From NCBI GenBank assembly GCA_016125095.1, contig WGMK01000003.1, positions 1-64,000 on the forward strand: a stretch of 64,000 nucleotides of DNA. The letters are read 5' to 3'. The notes under the pieces are model-generated. The model had not been told where the DNA came from. It did not search any database and saw only the letters and a program-made list of their open reading frames with translations. The translations under genes were made by a program, and so were the position numbers. Positions 27,028 to 37,627 of the stretch are shown here, piece by piece; position 1 is the first letter of the stretch; each line of letters begins with the position of its first letter. The stretch is from Candidatus Hydrogenedens sp. (GTDB lineage Bacteria; Hydrogenedentota; Hydrogenedentia; Hydrogenedentales; JAEUWI01).

Positions 27028-28536
27028 ATGCAGTCTGCTTCGGACATCGTGGCTGCGCTCGGATTCAGAGAGAGTGATTTCGAGCGGCTGTCCCAATTCC
27101 GGCACACCGATCTTGTGGCCGGCGCGACGGTCCTCCATTGCGCAAGCGTGGATGAGGTCTTGCTGGCGCAACAGCGGCAGCCGCTGCGCGCCTTGTGCGT
27201 GTGCGCGCCGGAGCCCGCCGCCCGGCTTAATGAGCTTGCCCACTGGCTGCTGCAGCGCGGCGAGCGGATCCCCACCCTGCTGGCCTACCCCGACGCCCGC
27301 GCAGGCGATGTGCCTTGGGGCAGCCTGCAGCCCGTGCTGATGCCCATGCGCGAAGCTGTAGCGCCCGCCAAGACTACGCCGGGACAGGGAACCGTCGCCT
27401 TCGAGGACCGGGTATCGCTGGATCATCTCATCAGTGGTATCGCCCATGATTTCAACAACTTGCTGGCCATCATCATGGGGGAGGTCCAGTTGGCCCACTC
27501 CCGTAGCGGCGACGATCGCGTCAATCGCCACCTGGATCGCGCGGAGGAGGGCTGCTACCGGCTGGCCGGGGAAATCCGGCGCCTGATGACCCTGCAGGAT
27601 GCCACCGCCGACAAGCGCGGAGTCATGGACTTGAACCGCGTGGTCGGCGATTCGCGAGAACTGCTGGCGTCCATGCTCCCCGATACGGCCCGTTTGGACC
27701 TCGACCTTTCCAAGGGGCCGCTGTGGGTAGAGGCCGCGCCCGGCACGCTGCGCCATATTCTGCTCAACCTTGCGGCGTATGGCCTGAGCGAGGTCCATCA
27801 CTGCAAGCATCTGACCGTTCGATGCCAGCTGGATCACGAATGCCCGCTGACCGAGGCCGGCAAGGATACCGTGATGCTGGAAATGCAGATGTCGAGCCAT
27901 GCGGGCGTAAGGGACAGCGCGCCCGATGCGCGCCCTAGACAGACGGAAAACCACTGGGAAGGCGGCGTTAGTCTGGCCGTGGTGTGGAAGCTCGCGGCGG
28001 ATCTGGGCGGCTATGCGGACACCCTGCGTACCACCGCGGGCACCGTGCGGCTTCGGGTGTATCTGCCCAACGCCTTCGCCCGCACCCATGCCACCGCGTC
28101 GTCGGGCCAGCTCTCGCACCTCTGGGGCAGCGAGCGGGTACTTATCCTCAGTTCCGATGCGCCCGACGCACGGCAGTTGGCCCGGAATCTCGCCTCCCTG
28201 GGATACCGGGCCGAGGTCTTTTCCGACACCGACGCCCTGAGCCACGCACTAACGGCGGACGGCAACGCGGGTGAGTGCATCCTGCTGGATGGAGCCCGGC
28301 GCGGCACGGACCTCGGTCAACTGCACCAGACCCTGCGGCACACCGCCCCGGGCACGCCGATTCTCATTGCCACCCCGGAAACCGCCCCGCCGCATGAGGC
28401 GAGCATTGTGTCGGACGGCTGGACCTGTGTGGTGCGCAAGCCCTTCGATCTCCGTGAAATCGCCCTGACGGTACGAGCGCTGGCGCGCCCGGCAAAGAGC
28501 TTTCCCGCCGCGGCCCCCCTCCGCGCGCAGTCCTGA
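27028..28536 (+). CDS. Degenerate hybrid histidine kinase-like protein
   Basis: 502 residues from this ATG; an in-frame ATG at 26941 would add 29 basic residues. Neither start has a good ribosome site. HisKA-like block with His140 in GIAHDFNNLLAII is intact. The ATPase region keeps a trace of the N box (ILLNLAAYG, with the second Asn lost) but has no DxGxG and no GLGL box. A C-terminal receiver-like domain keeps an Asp (CILLDGARRG) and the Lys (VRKPFD) but has SSDA at the acidic pair. The N-terminal 120 residues are not a family I recognise. Probably not an active kinase; it may be a phosphoacceptor or scaffold. Convergent with priA. Confidence 0.8.
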   Translation: MQSASDIVAALGFRESDFERLSQFRHTDLVAGATVLHCASVDEVLLAQQRQPLRALCVCAPEPAARLNELAHWLLQRGERIPTLLAYPDARAGDVPWGSLQPVLMPMREAVAPAKTTPGQGTVAFEDRVSLDHLISGIAHDFNNLLAIIMGEVQLAHSRSGDDRVNRHLDRAEEGCYRLAGEIRRLMTLQDATADKRGVMDLNRVVGDSRELLASMLPDTARLDLDLSKGPLWVEAAPGTLRHILLNLAAYGLSEVHHCKHLTVRCQLDHECPLTEAGKDTVMLEMQMSSHAGVRDSAPDARPRQTENHWEGGVSLAVVWKLAADLGGYADTLRTTAGTVRLRVYLPNAFARTHATASSGQLSHLWGSERVLILSSDAPDARQLARNLASLGYRAEVFSDTDALSHALTADGNAGECILLDGARRGTDLGQLHQTLRHTAPGTPILIATPETAPPHEASIVSDGWTCVVRKPFDLREIALTVRALARPAKSFPAAAPLRAQS

Positions 28537-28542
28537 ACCGGC

Positions 28543-30990
28543 TCAATACATGCCGTAGGGATCGAGGTCGACCTTCAGCTTGAGCTTGGTCGGCGGCTTC
28601 TCGGCCTGGAAGGCATCGCGCGCGGCCCGGGTGAGCGCATTGATGCGCGCGGAGCTATTGCTCAGCAGCCCCAGGTTCCACCGGTATTGCCGCTTCACCT
28701 TGCGCACGGCCGCCGGCGAAGGACCGATGATTTCCACGCCCCGGTACTCCGGCGTCTCCACGCGCTCGCGCAGAATGCCCTTGAGCCGCATGATCCATTG
28801 CTCCGCCAGCTGCGGGTCTTCGGCCTCGAGCAGGAAATTCGCCATGCGCCGGAACGGCGGGTAGCCGTTGGCCTCGCGGTGGGCGATCTCCTCGGCGTAG
28901 AACCGCGCGTAGTCGTGCTCGGCCGCTGCCTGTACTGCGTAGTGCTTGGGCCGGAAGGTCTGTATCACCACCTCGCCCGCCCGGTCGCCGCGTCCGGCGC
29001 GTCCCGCCACCTGGGTGAGCAGGTTAAACGCCTGCTCCGCCGCGCGGAAGTCGGGCAGCGTCAGTCCGGTATCGGCATTGATGACCCCCACCAGCGTCAC
29101 GCCCGGGTAGTCGTGCCCCTTCGCCAGCATCTGCGTGCCGATGAGGATATCGATTTCTCCCTGCGCGAAGCGTCCGAGAATCTTCGCGTGTCCGCCGCGT
29201 CCGGCCGTGGTATCCGCGTCCATCCGCTCCACCCGCGCCCCCGGAAACGCCGCCATCAGGTATTCCTCGCCCCGCTGCGTGCCCGTGCCCAGGTACACCA
29301 GCGGATTGAAATGGCACTTGCCGCACACCAGCGGCGCGTCTTCGGTATGCCCGCAGTAGTGGCACTGCATCGAATGGTCCCGCTTGTGGAACGTGAGCGA
29401 CACGTTGCAGTGCTCGCACTCGGCGCACCAGCCGCATTGCGGACACATGACGTAGGGCGCGAAGCCGCGGCGGTTGAGCAGCAGAATAACCTGCTCGCGG
29501 CGCTTCACGCGCTCAAGGACCTCGGCCTCGAGCGTGCGCGAAAGCACCACCTTCCCCCCCAGCTCGCGCGCCTCGATGCGCATGTCCACCACCTTCACGC
29601 TGGGCAGCACGCCCGAGGTGGCGCGGCGGCTGAGCGACAGCCGCACGGACTTGCCGCGCTCGCTGTTGTAAAACGCCTCGATACTCGGCGTGGCCGAGCC
29701 CAGCACGCAGACGCCCTTGGATAGATGCGCCCGCATGATGGCCACATCGCGCGCGTGGTAGCGCGGCGTCTCGCCCTGCTTGTACGAGGTGTCGTGTTCC
29801 TCGTCCACCACGATGACGCCGAGGTTCCGCAGCGGCGCGAACACGGCCGACCGCGCGCCCACGACGATACGCACTTCGCCCCGCTGCGCCCGGCGCCACT
29901 CGTCGTAACGCTCGCCCACGCTGAGCGCGCTGTGCAGCACCGCGATGTTTTCCTTGAAGCGCGAAAAGAAGCGCCCCACCGTCTGCGGGGTCAGCGAGAT
30001 TTCCGGCACGAGGATGATGGCGTCCTTGCCCAGCGCCAGCGCCCGCTCGATGACCTGCAGGTACACCTCCGTCTTGCCGCTGCCCGTGATGCCGTGCAAC
30101 AGAAAGGTCTGGAACTCCCCCGCCTCGAGCTTGTCCGCAATGGCTCCGTAGGCCGCCTGCTGCTCGTCGTTCAGCGCATGCTTGTCCGCGCCGGACGCCT
30201 GGATATCGGGACTGCGGTAGAACTCCTCCTCGAAGCGCTCGATATAGCCGCGCTCCTCCAGCGCCCGCAGGGTCGCCGAATTCACCTGATGCTTTTCGTA
30301 CAACGCTGTGGCCGCGGCCGAACCCGCGCCATGGAGCAGATCGAGATACACCGCCGCCTGTTTCGGCGCGCGGCGTTGCAGCGCCGCCAGCGTCTCGTTG
30401 TCCGGCACGGCCCCGTCCACCACGCGCACATAGGTCTCCGTGCGCACATTGGCCGTGGCCTCTTTCATAATCGGCTCGGCCAGCAGCACGCCCCGCCGCA
30501 CCAGCGCCTGCAGGGTATTGCTCAACGCCTGCTTGCCCGCGACCGCGCCGATCTGGCTTTCCAGCAGCGGCCCCCGCGAATACAGCGCCGCCACCACCGC
30601 CTTTTGACGGTCGGTGAAACGCCCCTGGTGCATCGCTTCCTCGACCAGCGTGTAGCGCAGCTTCGTGCCCACGCGCATGCCCGCCGGCACCGCGCACTGC
30701 AACGCCTCGCCCCAGGAACAGCAATAGTAATCCGCCATCCAGCGGCAGAGCTTGAGCATCGGCTCCGAAAACGCCGGTAGTTCATCCGGCAGATCGAGGA
30801 TGGGCTTCACCTTCTCCACCGCGGACGTCTCCGTCACCTTCACGATGAAGCCCGTCTCGAAGCGGTTCATCACCGGCACCACTGCCCGCATGCCCGGACG
30901 CGCCCGGTCCCGCAGCGATTCCGGCACCGCATACGTAAATGCGCGGTCCAGCGGCAGCGGCAGCACAATCTCGGCGAAGTGGGGAGTCAT
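28543..30990 (-). CDS. priA: Primosomal protein N' (replication restart helicase)
   Basis: Reloads the replisome at stalled forks. 815 residues. N-terminal 3'-DNA-binding domain (FAEIVLPLPLDRAFTYAVP), Walker A HGITGSGKTEVYL, DEEHDTSYKQ, ATPSIEAFYN, zinc-binding cysteines in the CPQCGWCAECEHC and CHYCGHTE...CGKC region, then motifs ILIGTQMLAKGHDYPGVTLV and QVAGRAGRGDRAG. All helicase and zinc motifs intact. ATG at 30990. Confidence 0.97.
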   Translation of the reverse strand: MTPHFAEIVLPLPLDRAFTYAVPESLRDRARPGMRAVVPVMNRFETGFIVKVTETSAVEKVKPILDLPDELPAFSEPMLKLCRWMADYYCCSWGEALQCAVPAGMRVGTKLRYTLVEEAMHQGRFTDRQKAVVAALYSRGPLLESQIGAVAGKQALSNTLQALVRRGVLLAEPIMKEATANVRTETYVRVVDGAVPDNETLAALQRRAPKQAAVYLDLLHGAGSAAATALYEKHQVNSATLRALEERGYIERFEEEFYRSPDIQASGADKHALNDEQQAAYGAIADKLEAGEFQTFLLHGITGSGKTEVYLQVIERALALGKDAIILVPEISLTPQTVGRFFSRFKENIAVLHSALSVGERYDEWRRAQRGEVRIVVGARSAVFAPLRNLGVIVVDEEHDTSYKQGETPRYHARDVAIMRAHLSKGVCVLGSATPSIEAFYNSERGKSVRLSLSRRATSGVLPSVKVVDMRIEARELGGKVVLSRTLEAEVLERVKRREQVILLLNRRGFAPYVMCPQCGWCAECEHCNVSLTFHKRDHSMQCHYCGHTEDAPLVCGKCHFNPLVYLGTGTQRGEEYLMAAFPGARVERMDADTTAGRGGHAKILGRFAQGEIDILIGTQMLAKGHDYPGVTLVGVINADTGLTLPDFRAAEQAFNLLTQVAGRAGRGDRAGEVVIQTFRPKHYAVQAAAEHDYARFYAEEIAHREANGYPPFRRMANFLLEAEDPQLAEQWIMRLKGILRERVETPEYRGVEIIGPSPAAVRKVKRQYRWNLGLLSNSSARINALTRAARDAFQAEKPPTKLKLKVDLDPYGMY

Positions 30991-31153
30991 AAGGCGCGAT
31001 CATACGCGACCCGAAGGCAGCGAGGATAGGTTCGCCACCGAGTCGCCGAGGACGCGGAATAGAAGGAGGAAGAGGGCTCTTGGCAAGAACGTCTGATTCG
31101 GCTATCTTGCGGGACGATACGGCTTGCGGTGCGAGCGCAGCGGCGGACCAGGG

Positions 31154-31645
31154 CTACGACTCTACCTCGCGAGGTTTCCAGAGGTGCCTCAACTTGGCGG
31201 GGCTGCTCGGTGTCCAGTCGGACCAAGCGTCGATATCGAACTCGATATGGGCGATGGCGGCGGTGGGCATGGCCTCGAGTGCGCCGGTGAAATAATTGAC
31301 GAGCGCCTCAGAGCCCGGGTTGTGTGAGACGATCATGACGCATGCAGCACCGTCGGGCTGCTGTTTCATAATTTCGATCACGTCGGCCGGGTTCGGCAGG
31401 TAGAGATCGCGCAGTACCTCGATGCGGCCCTCGAAGCCGCAGGCCTCGGCCGTCAGTTGCGCCGTGGTAAGCGCTCGCACGGCCGACGACGACAGGATGA
31501 CATCGGGAAGTATCCCCTGTTCCTTCAGCAGCGCGCCCATGCGGGGGGCGTCGCGCAGGCCGCGGTCGTTCAGCGGCCGCTCGTGGTCTTCCATGCCGTC
31601 GGGATGCACGCTCTTGGCGTGCCGCATCAGCAGCAGTGTTTTCAT
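31154..31645 (-). CDS. sixA: SixA-type phosphohistidine phosphatase
   Basis: 163 residues of the histidine phosphatase superfamily. The catalytic RHG-like motif is LLMRHAKSVHPD near the start, with ERPLNDRG, SSSAVRALTTA and the second catalytic His in VSHNPGSE. SixA removes phosphate from the phosphohistidine of phosphotransfer proteins. It begins 4 bases after guaA ends and is co-transcribed with it; the hybrid kinases elsewhere in the window are possible but unproven targets. Confidence 0.87.
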   Translation of the reverse strand: MKTLLLMRHAKSVHPDGMEDHERPLNDRGLRDAPRMGALLKEQGILPDVILSSSAVRALTTAQLTAEACGFEGRIEVLRDLYLPNPADVIEIMKQQPDGAACVMIVSHNPGSEALVNYFTGALEAMPTAAIAHIEFDIDAWSDWTPSSPAKLRHLWKPREVES

Positions 31646-31649
31646 GCGG

Positions 31650-33197
<1,548 letters not shown>

Positions 33198-33348
33198 GTT
33201 TTCTCGTCCTTTGACCCTGACTGAAAGACAACCCTTGATGTCTCAGCCGGATTGTCCATTGTCCCGACTCTCACGATTGAATTCTTTGGCTAGCTCAGGG
33301 AACCCAAGGATGGGCGCATACCTGTAACGAATTCGACAAACTCGCCAG

Positions 33349-33747
33349 TTAACCCGGCACCACCTCCACCGAGCCGAACTGCCGGAAGTGCTGATCGAAC
33401 GCGAAAGCAGTCTTGATGCCGAGGCGTTCCATCAGCACCTTCGAGGTGCAGTCCGTGAAACTCCAGCCCTTGTCGGCATACCGCTCAAATACGCGCCATG
33501 CGGCAAGCACATCGTCGGCACTCAGGTATTCAATGGAGCAGAGCTCCTCCGCGAACATCTGTCTTCCGAAACTCAGGGATTGGTCCGGTTCGTTTCTGGC
33601 GCGCATGAGTGTCAGAGTCTCGTCGACTATGTAATCGCTAGTGATTAGTGATTCCGTAAGACCGCTCAACCAGTCCCGCGCTGCGGAGTGATGTTCACTC
33701 CGGGGTATTGAAGCTGCAAACCATGCGCCAGTATCTACGAATATCAC
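33349..33747 (-). CDS. PIN-domain toxin (VapC type)
   Basis: 132 residues. PIN nuclease fold with all four acidic active-site positions: Asp5 (MIFVDTGAWF), Glu43 (YIVDETLTLM), Asp99 (SFTDCTS) and Asp118 (AFAFDQHF). Such toxins cut tRNA or rRNA. The ATG overlaps the stop of the antitoxin gene by 4 bases, the usual toxin-antitoxin arrangement. Placed between guaB and guaA. Confidence 0.9.
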   Translation of the reverse strand: MIFVDTGAWFAASIPRSEHHSAARDWLSGLTESLITSDYIVDETLTLMRARNEPDQSLSFGRQMFAEELCSIEYLSADDVLAAWRVFERYADKGWSFTDCTSKVLMERLGIKTAFAFDQHFRQFGSVEVVPG

Positions 33748-33992
33748 GTACCATCTCCGCCGTATAAGATTTTGTCGATGTCTTCTTCCCGCAAGTTGTC
33801 GACATTTGTTGAAGGAAGTGCGGCGATTTCGGCGAGCCGCTTTGCTACGTCGCGCGGCTCCCGTTTCGCGGAAGACTCCGCTACATGCAAAGATTGCTCG
33901 ATGATGACGACATGCACTGCCACACCGTCGGGAAAGGGCAATGGTCCTTCGAGGTCTAGCCGGCCGTTCCTTATTACGGCGTCTAATTCCAT
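33744..33992 (-). CDS. Antitoxin of the PIN toxin (AF2212/DUF104-like)
   Basis: 82 residues. The N-terminus MELDAVIRNGRLDLEGPLPF followed by PDGVAVHVVI resembles the short beta-rich AF2212-like antitoxins; the C-terminal half is charged and probably wraps the toxin (LREEDIDKILYGGDGT). GGAGG lies before the ATG. It follows guaB by 34 bases and precedes the toxin with an ATGA overlap. Identity as antitoxin rests mainly on this context. Confidence 0.78.
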   Translation of the reverse strand: MELDAVIRNGRLDLEGPLPFPDGVAVHVVIIEQSLHVAESSAKREPRDVAKRLAEIAALPSTNVDNLREEDIDKILYGGDGT

Positions 33993-34026
33993 GAGCTTGC
34001 CTCCTTCGTTCGCGCTACGTGCGTCC

Positions 34027-35505
<1,479 letters not shown>

Positions 35506-35560
35506 TCATAACGCGCACCCGCTGCGCCCGTGCCGAAGGCGGAAGGCCTCCGGGAGCAAT

Positions 35561-35705
35561 AGTATACGCCCCAAATCCGCCCACGTTCCAGCCCTCTACT
35601 GCGGCGGAATACGCATACCCGCTGTCCTGTTAAACGCTTTACAGCGGATGCGCAAACCCAGAAACCGCGCGCCCGTTGCGATGCAAACTGGAAATTTGCT
35701 ATCGT
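35561..35705. promoter_or_regulatory. Divergent promoter region of guaB and nadA
   Basis: The 325-base gap 35500-35824 holds no gene. For nadA (plus strand): TTGCGA (35676-35681), 18 bases, TATCGT (35700-35705) in an extended TTTGCTATCGT context. For guaB (minus strand): a TATACT at 35566-35561 with a weak -35. The remainder shows short palindromes only. Confidence 0.45.
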
Positions 35706-35824
35706 CTCGCGGTGATAGCACGCCGGTATGGCCCGCATTCGGGCCTGACCTACCGTTCGTTAAGAGACCCCAACCCGCGGCCGGCAGGGACATCTTCCCG
35801 CGGGACCGCAAGAGAGGTCAGCCC

Positions 35825-36892
35825 ATGAGTACCGCTGAAACCTTGGAACCGCCCATCACGCTCGACGAGACGCGCGAGCGCATGCGCGTGCGTCTGGCGG
35901 GAATCGTGCCCGAATTCGAGATCGACCTGAAGGCGGAAATCGCGCACCGTATCAATACGCTCAAGCGCGAGATGAACGCGGTCATCCTGGGGCACAACTA
36001 CATGGAGCCGGCGCTCTACCACAGCGTGCCCGATTTCACCGGCGACTCGCTGCAGCTCTCCGCAATCTCGGCCGAGACCACCGCGGACATCATCGTATTC
36101 TGCGGCGTATGGTTCATGGGCGAAACCGCCAAGGTGCTCAGCCCCCAAAAGATGGTGCTGGTGCCGTCCGACAAGGCCGGTTGCTCGCTGGCTTCCGGCG
36201 TGAGCGCGGCCGATGTGCGCCTGCTCAAGACCCGCTACCCCGACGCGCCGGTCGTCACCTATGTGAACACCTACGCCGAGGTGAAGGCGGAATCGGATTA
36301 CTGCTGTACCTCGGGCAATGCGGGCAAGGTGCTTTCGCACCTCTTCGCGCTCGGGCACAAGCGCATTATCTTCCTGCCCGATGAATACCTCGCGCGTAAC
36401 AGCGCCGCCGAAATCGGCGCGGCCTACCTGAGCGCCGGCGATCCCATCGACGCCGTGCCGATGGACAAGCCCGCGGTGATCGGCTGGAACGCCCGCTGCG
36501 AGGTTCACGAGTTGTTCAAGCCCAGCGACGTGGATGCCATCCGCAAGCAGTACCCCGACGCCGTGATCCTCGCGCACCCCGAGTGCAGCCCGGAAGTCAT
36601 CGCGAAGGTGGACATTTCCGGCAGCACCAAGGTGATGAGCGACTACGTGGAGAACACCGACGCGCCGCGCTACGCCCTGCTTACCGAGTGCAGCATGGGC
36701 GACAACCTGGCCGGCCAGTTTCCGCACCGCGAGATGGTGCGTGCCTGCGGCCTGCGCTGCAAGCACATGAACGAGATCACGCTCGAGGACACACTCGAGG
36801 CACTCGAGCAGCGCAAGTATCAGGTCGAGCTCCGGCCCGAGATCATCGCGCGCGCCAAACAGCCTATCGACCGCATGCTCGCCATCCGGTAA
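35825..36892 (+). CDS. nadA: Quinolinate synthase A
   Basis: Condenses iminoaspartate with dihydroxyacetone phosphate to give quinolinate in NAD synthesis; carries a [4Fe-4S] cluster. 355 residues. Three cluster cysteines are visible in VFCGVWFMGETAK, SDYCCTSGNA and LLTECSMGDN. Other family blocks: VILGHNYMEPALY, DFTGDSLQLS and HPECSPEV. ATG at 35825 has AGAGAGGT upstream; the open frame extends to 35498 without a ribosome site. nadB and nadC are not in the window. Confidence 0.96.
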   Translation: MSTAETLEPPITLDETRERMRVRLAGIVPEFEIDLKAEIAHRINTLKREMNAVILGHNYMEPALYHSVPDFTGDSLQLSAISAETTADIIVFCGVWFMGETAKVLSPQKMVLVPSDKAGCSLASGVSAADVRLLKTRYPDAPVVTYVNTYAEVKAESDYCCTSGNAGKVLSHLFALGHKRIIFLPDEYLARNSAAEIGAAYLSAGDPIDAVPMDKPAVIGWNARCEVHELFKPSDVDAIRKQYPDAVILAHPECSPEVIAKVDISGSTKVMSDYVENTDAPRYALLTECSMGDNLAGQFPHREMVRACGLRCKHMNEITLEDTLEALEQRKYQVELRPEIIARAKQPIDRMLAIR

Positions 36893-36897
36893 GCACC

Positions 36898-37119
36898 ATG
36901 CAATACGTGAAGAGCTCGCAGATCGTGCCCGGCAAGGGCTACGCATGGACCTATTACGAGGTAGACGACAAGGGGACCGTGCTGCGCCAGCTGACGCATA
37001 TCGACGGCACCGGCGAGATTTCCCGCGTGCCGGATCCCATTGTGAAGAAGCTCATGCGGCCCGAGCTCTGCCAGCCCGCCAGCGATGTCGAATTCGCCCG
37101 GCTGTGGGACGCCGAGTAA
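36898..37119 (+). CDS. Small protein of unknown function downstream of nadA
   Basis: 73 residues, starting MQYVKSSQIVPGKGYAWTYY. The pattern (a Tyr-rich strand pair, then VLRQLTHIDGTGEISR) vaguely resembles DUF6881-type small proteins, but I am not sure. Begins 5 bases after the nadA stop, so probably translated from the nadA message. Confidence 0.7.
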   Translation: MQYVKSSQIVPGKGYAWTYYEVDDKGTVLRQLTHIDGTGEISRVPDPIVKKLMRPELCQPASDVEFARLWDAE

Positions 37120-37123
37120 AGCC

Positions 37124-37540
37124 CTACTCTTCCGAAGGGCTGCCGAAGTGCCGCCGGAAGTATGCGGCATTGTCGAGGCACCGCAGGTCCACCTTCACGA
37201 ACTTCCGGAGTTCTTCCTCCGAAATCGGCGTGGGGGCATCGGGGGCGTCGTCGTAGGCCTCGCCCTTGTATAGGCGGCGGAACGGCGTCATTCCGGTCTC
37301 ATCGGGCCGCATACCCCACTCGAAGACCCGCGCGGCGATGTCGCCCAGGTGCTCCTTGCGCTCCTCGAAGCTGCCTTCTTCCAGGATGCTGCGCTTCAGC
37401 GGAATCACCTGATCGCGGTAGAGAATCAGCAACTCTTCCTTGCAGGGGCAATTCATAACGGCTACCACGTGGCCGGCGATGCGGGTAACGGGCAATGACC
37501 GCGCTTCGCAGTGCGGACATTGTTTCTTCTCGTGTTCCAA
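37124..37540 (-). CDS. Zinc-ribbon-like protein of unknown function
   Basis: 138 residues. The likely start is TTG at 37540 with GAGGT 7 bases upstream; an in-frame TTG at 37612 would add 24 residues without a ribosome site. Two cysteine pairs (CPHC at 8-11 and CPC further on, in VMNCPCKEELLIL) suggest a zinc ribbon. Acidic C-terminus ending HFGSPSEE. Not assigned to a family. Convergent with the 36898 gene. Confidence 0.7.
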   Translation of the reverse strand: MEHEKKQCPHCEARSLPVTRIAGHVVAVMNCPCKEELLILYRDQVIPLKRSILEEGSFEERKEHLGDIAARVFEWGMRPDETGMTPFRRLYKGEAYDDAPDAPTPISEEELRKFVKVDLRCLDNAAYFRRHFGSPSEE

Positions 37541-37627
37541 GGCAGCGACCTCATGGTTGACACGCCCCGCCGGTGATGGCGGAACCTTCCGCAAGCAAAG
37601 GATCGTAGGCAACGGAGAAGGGGACTG

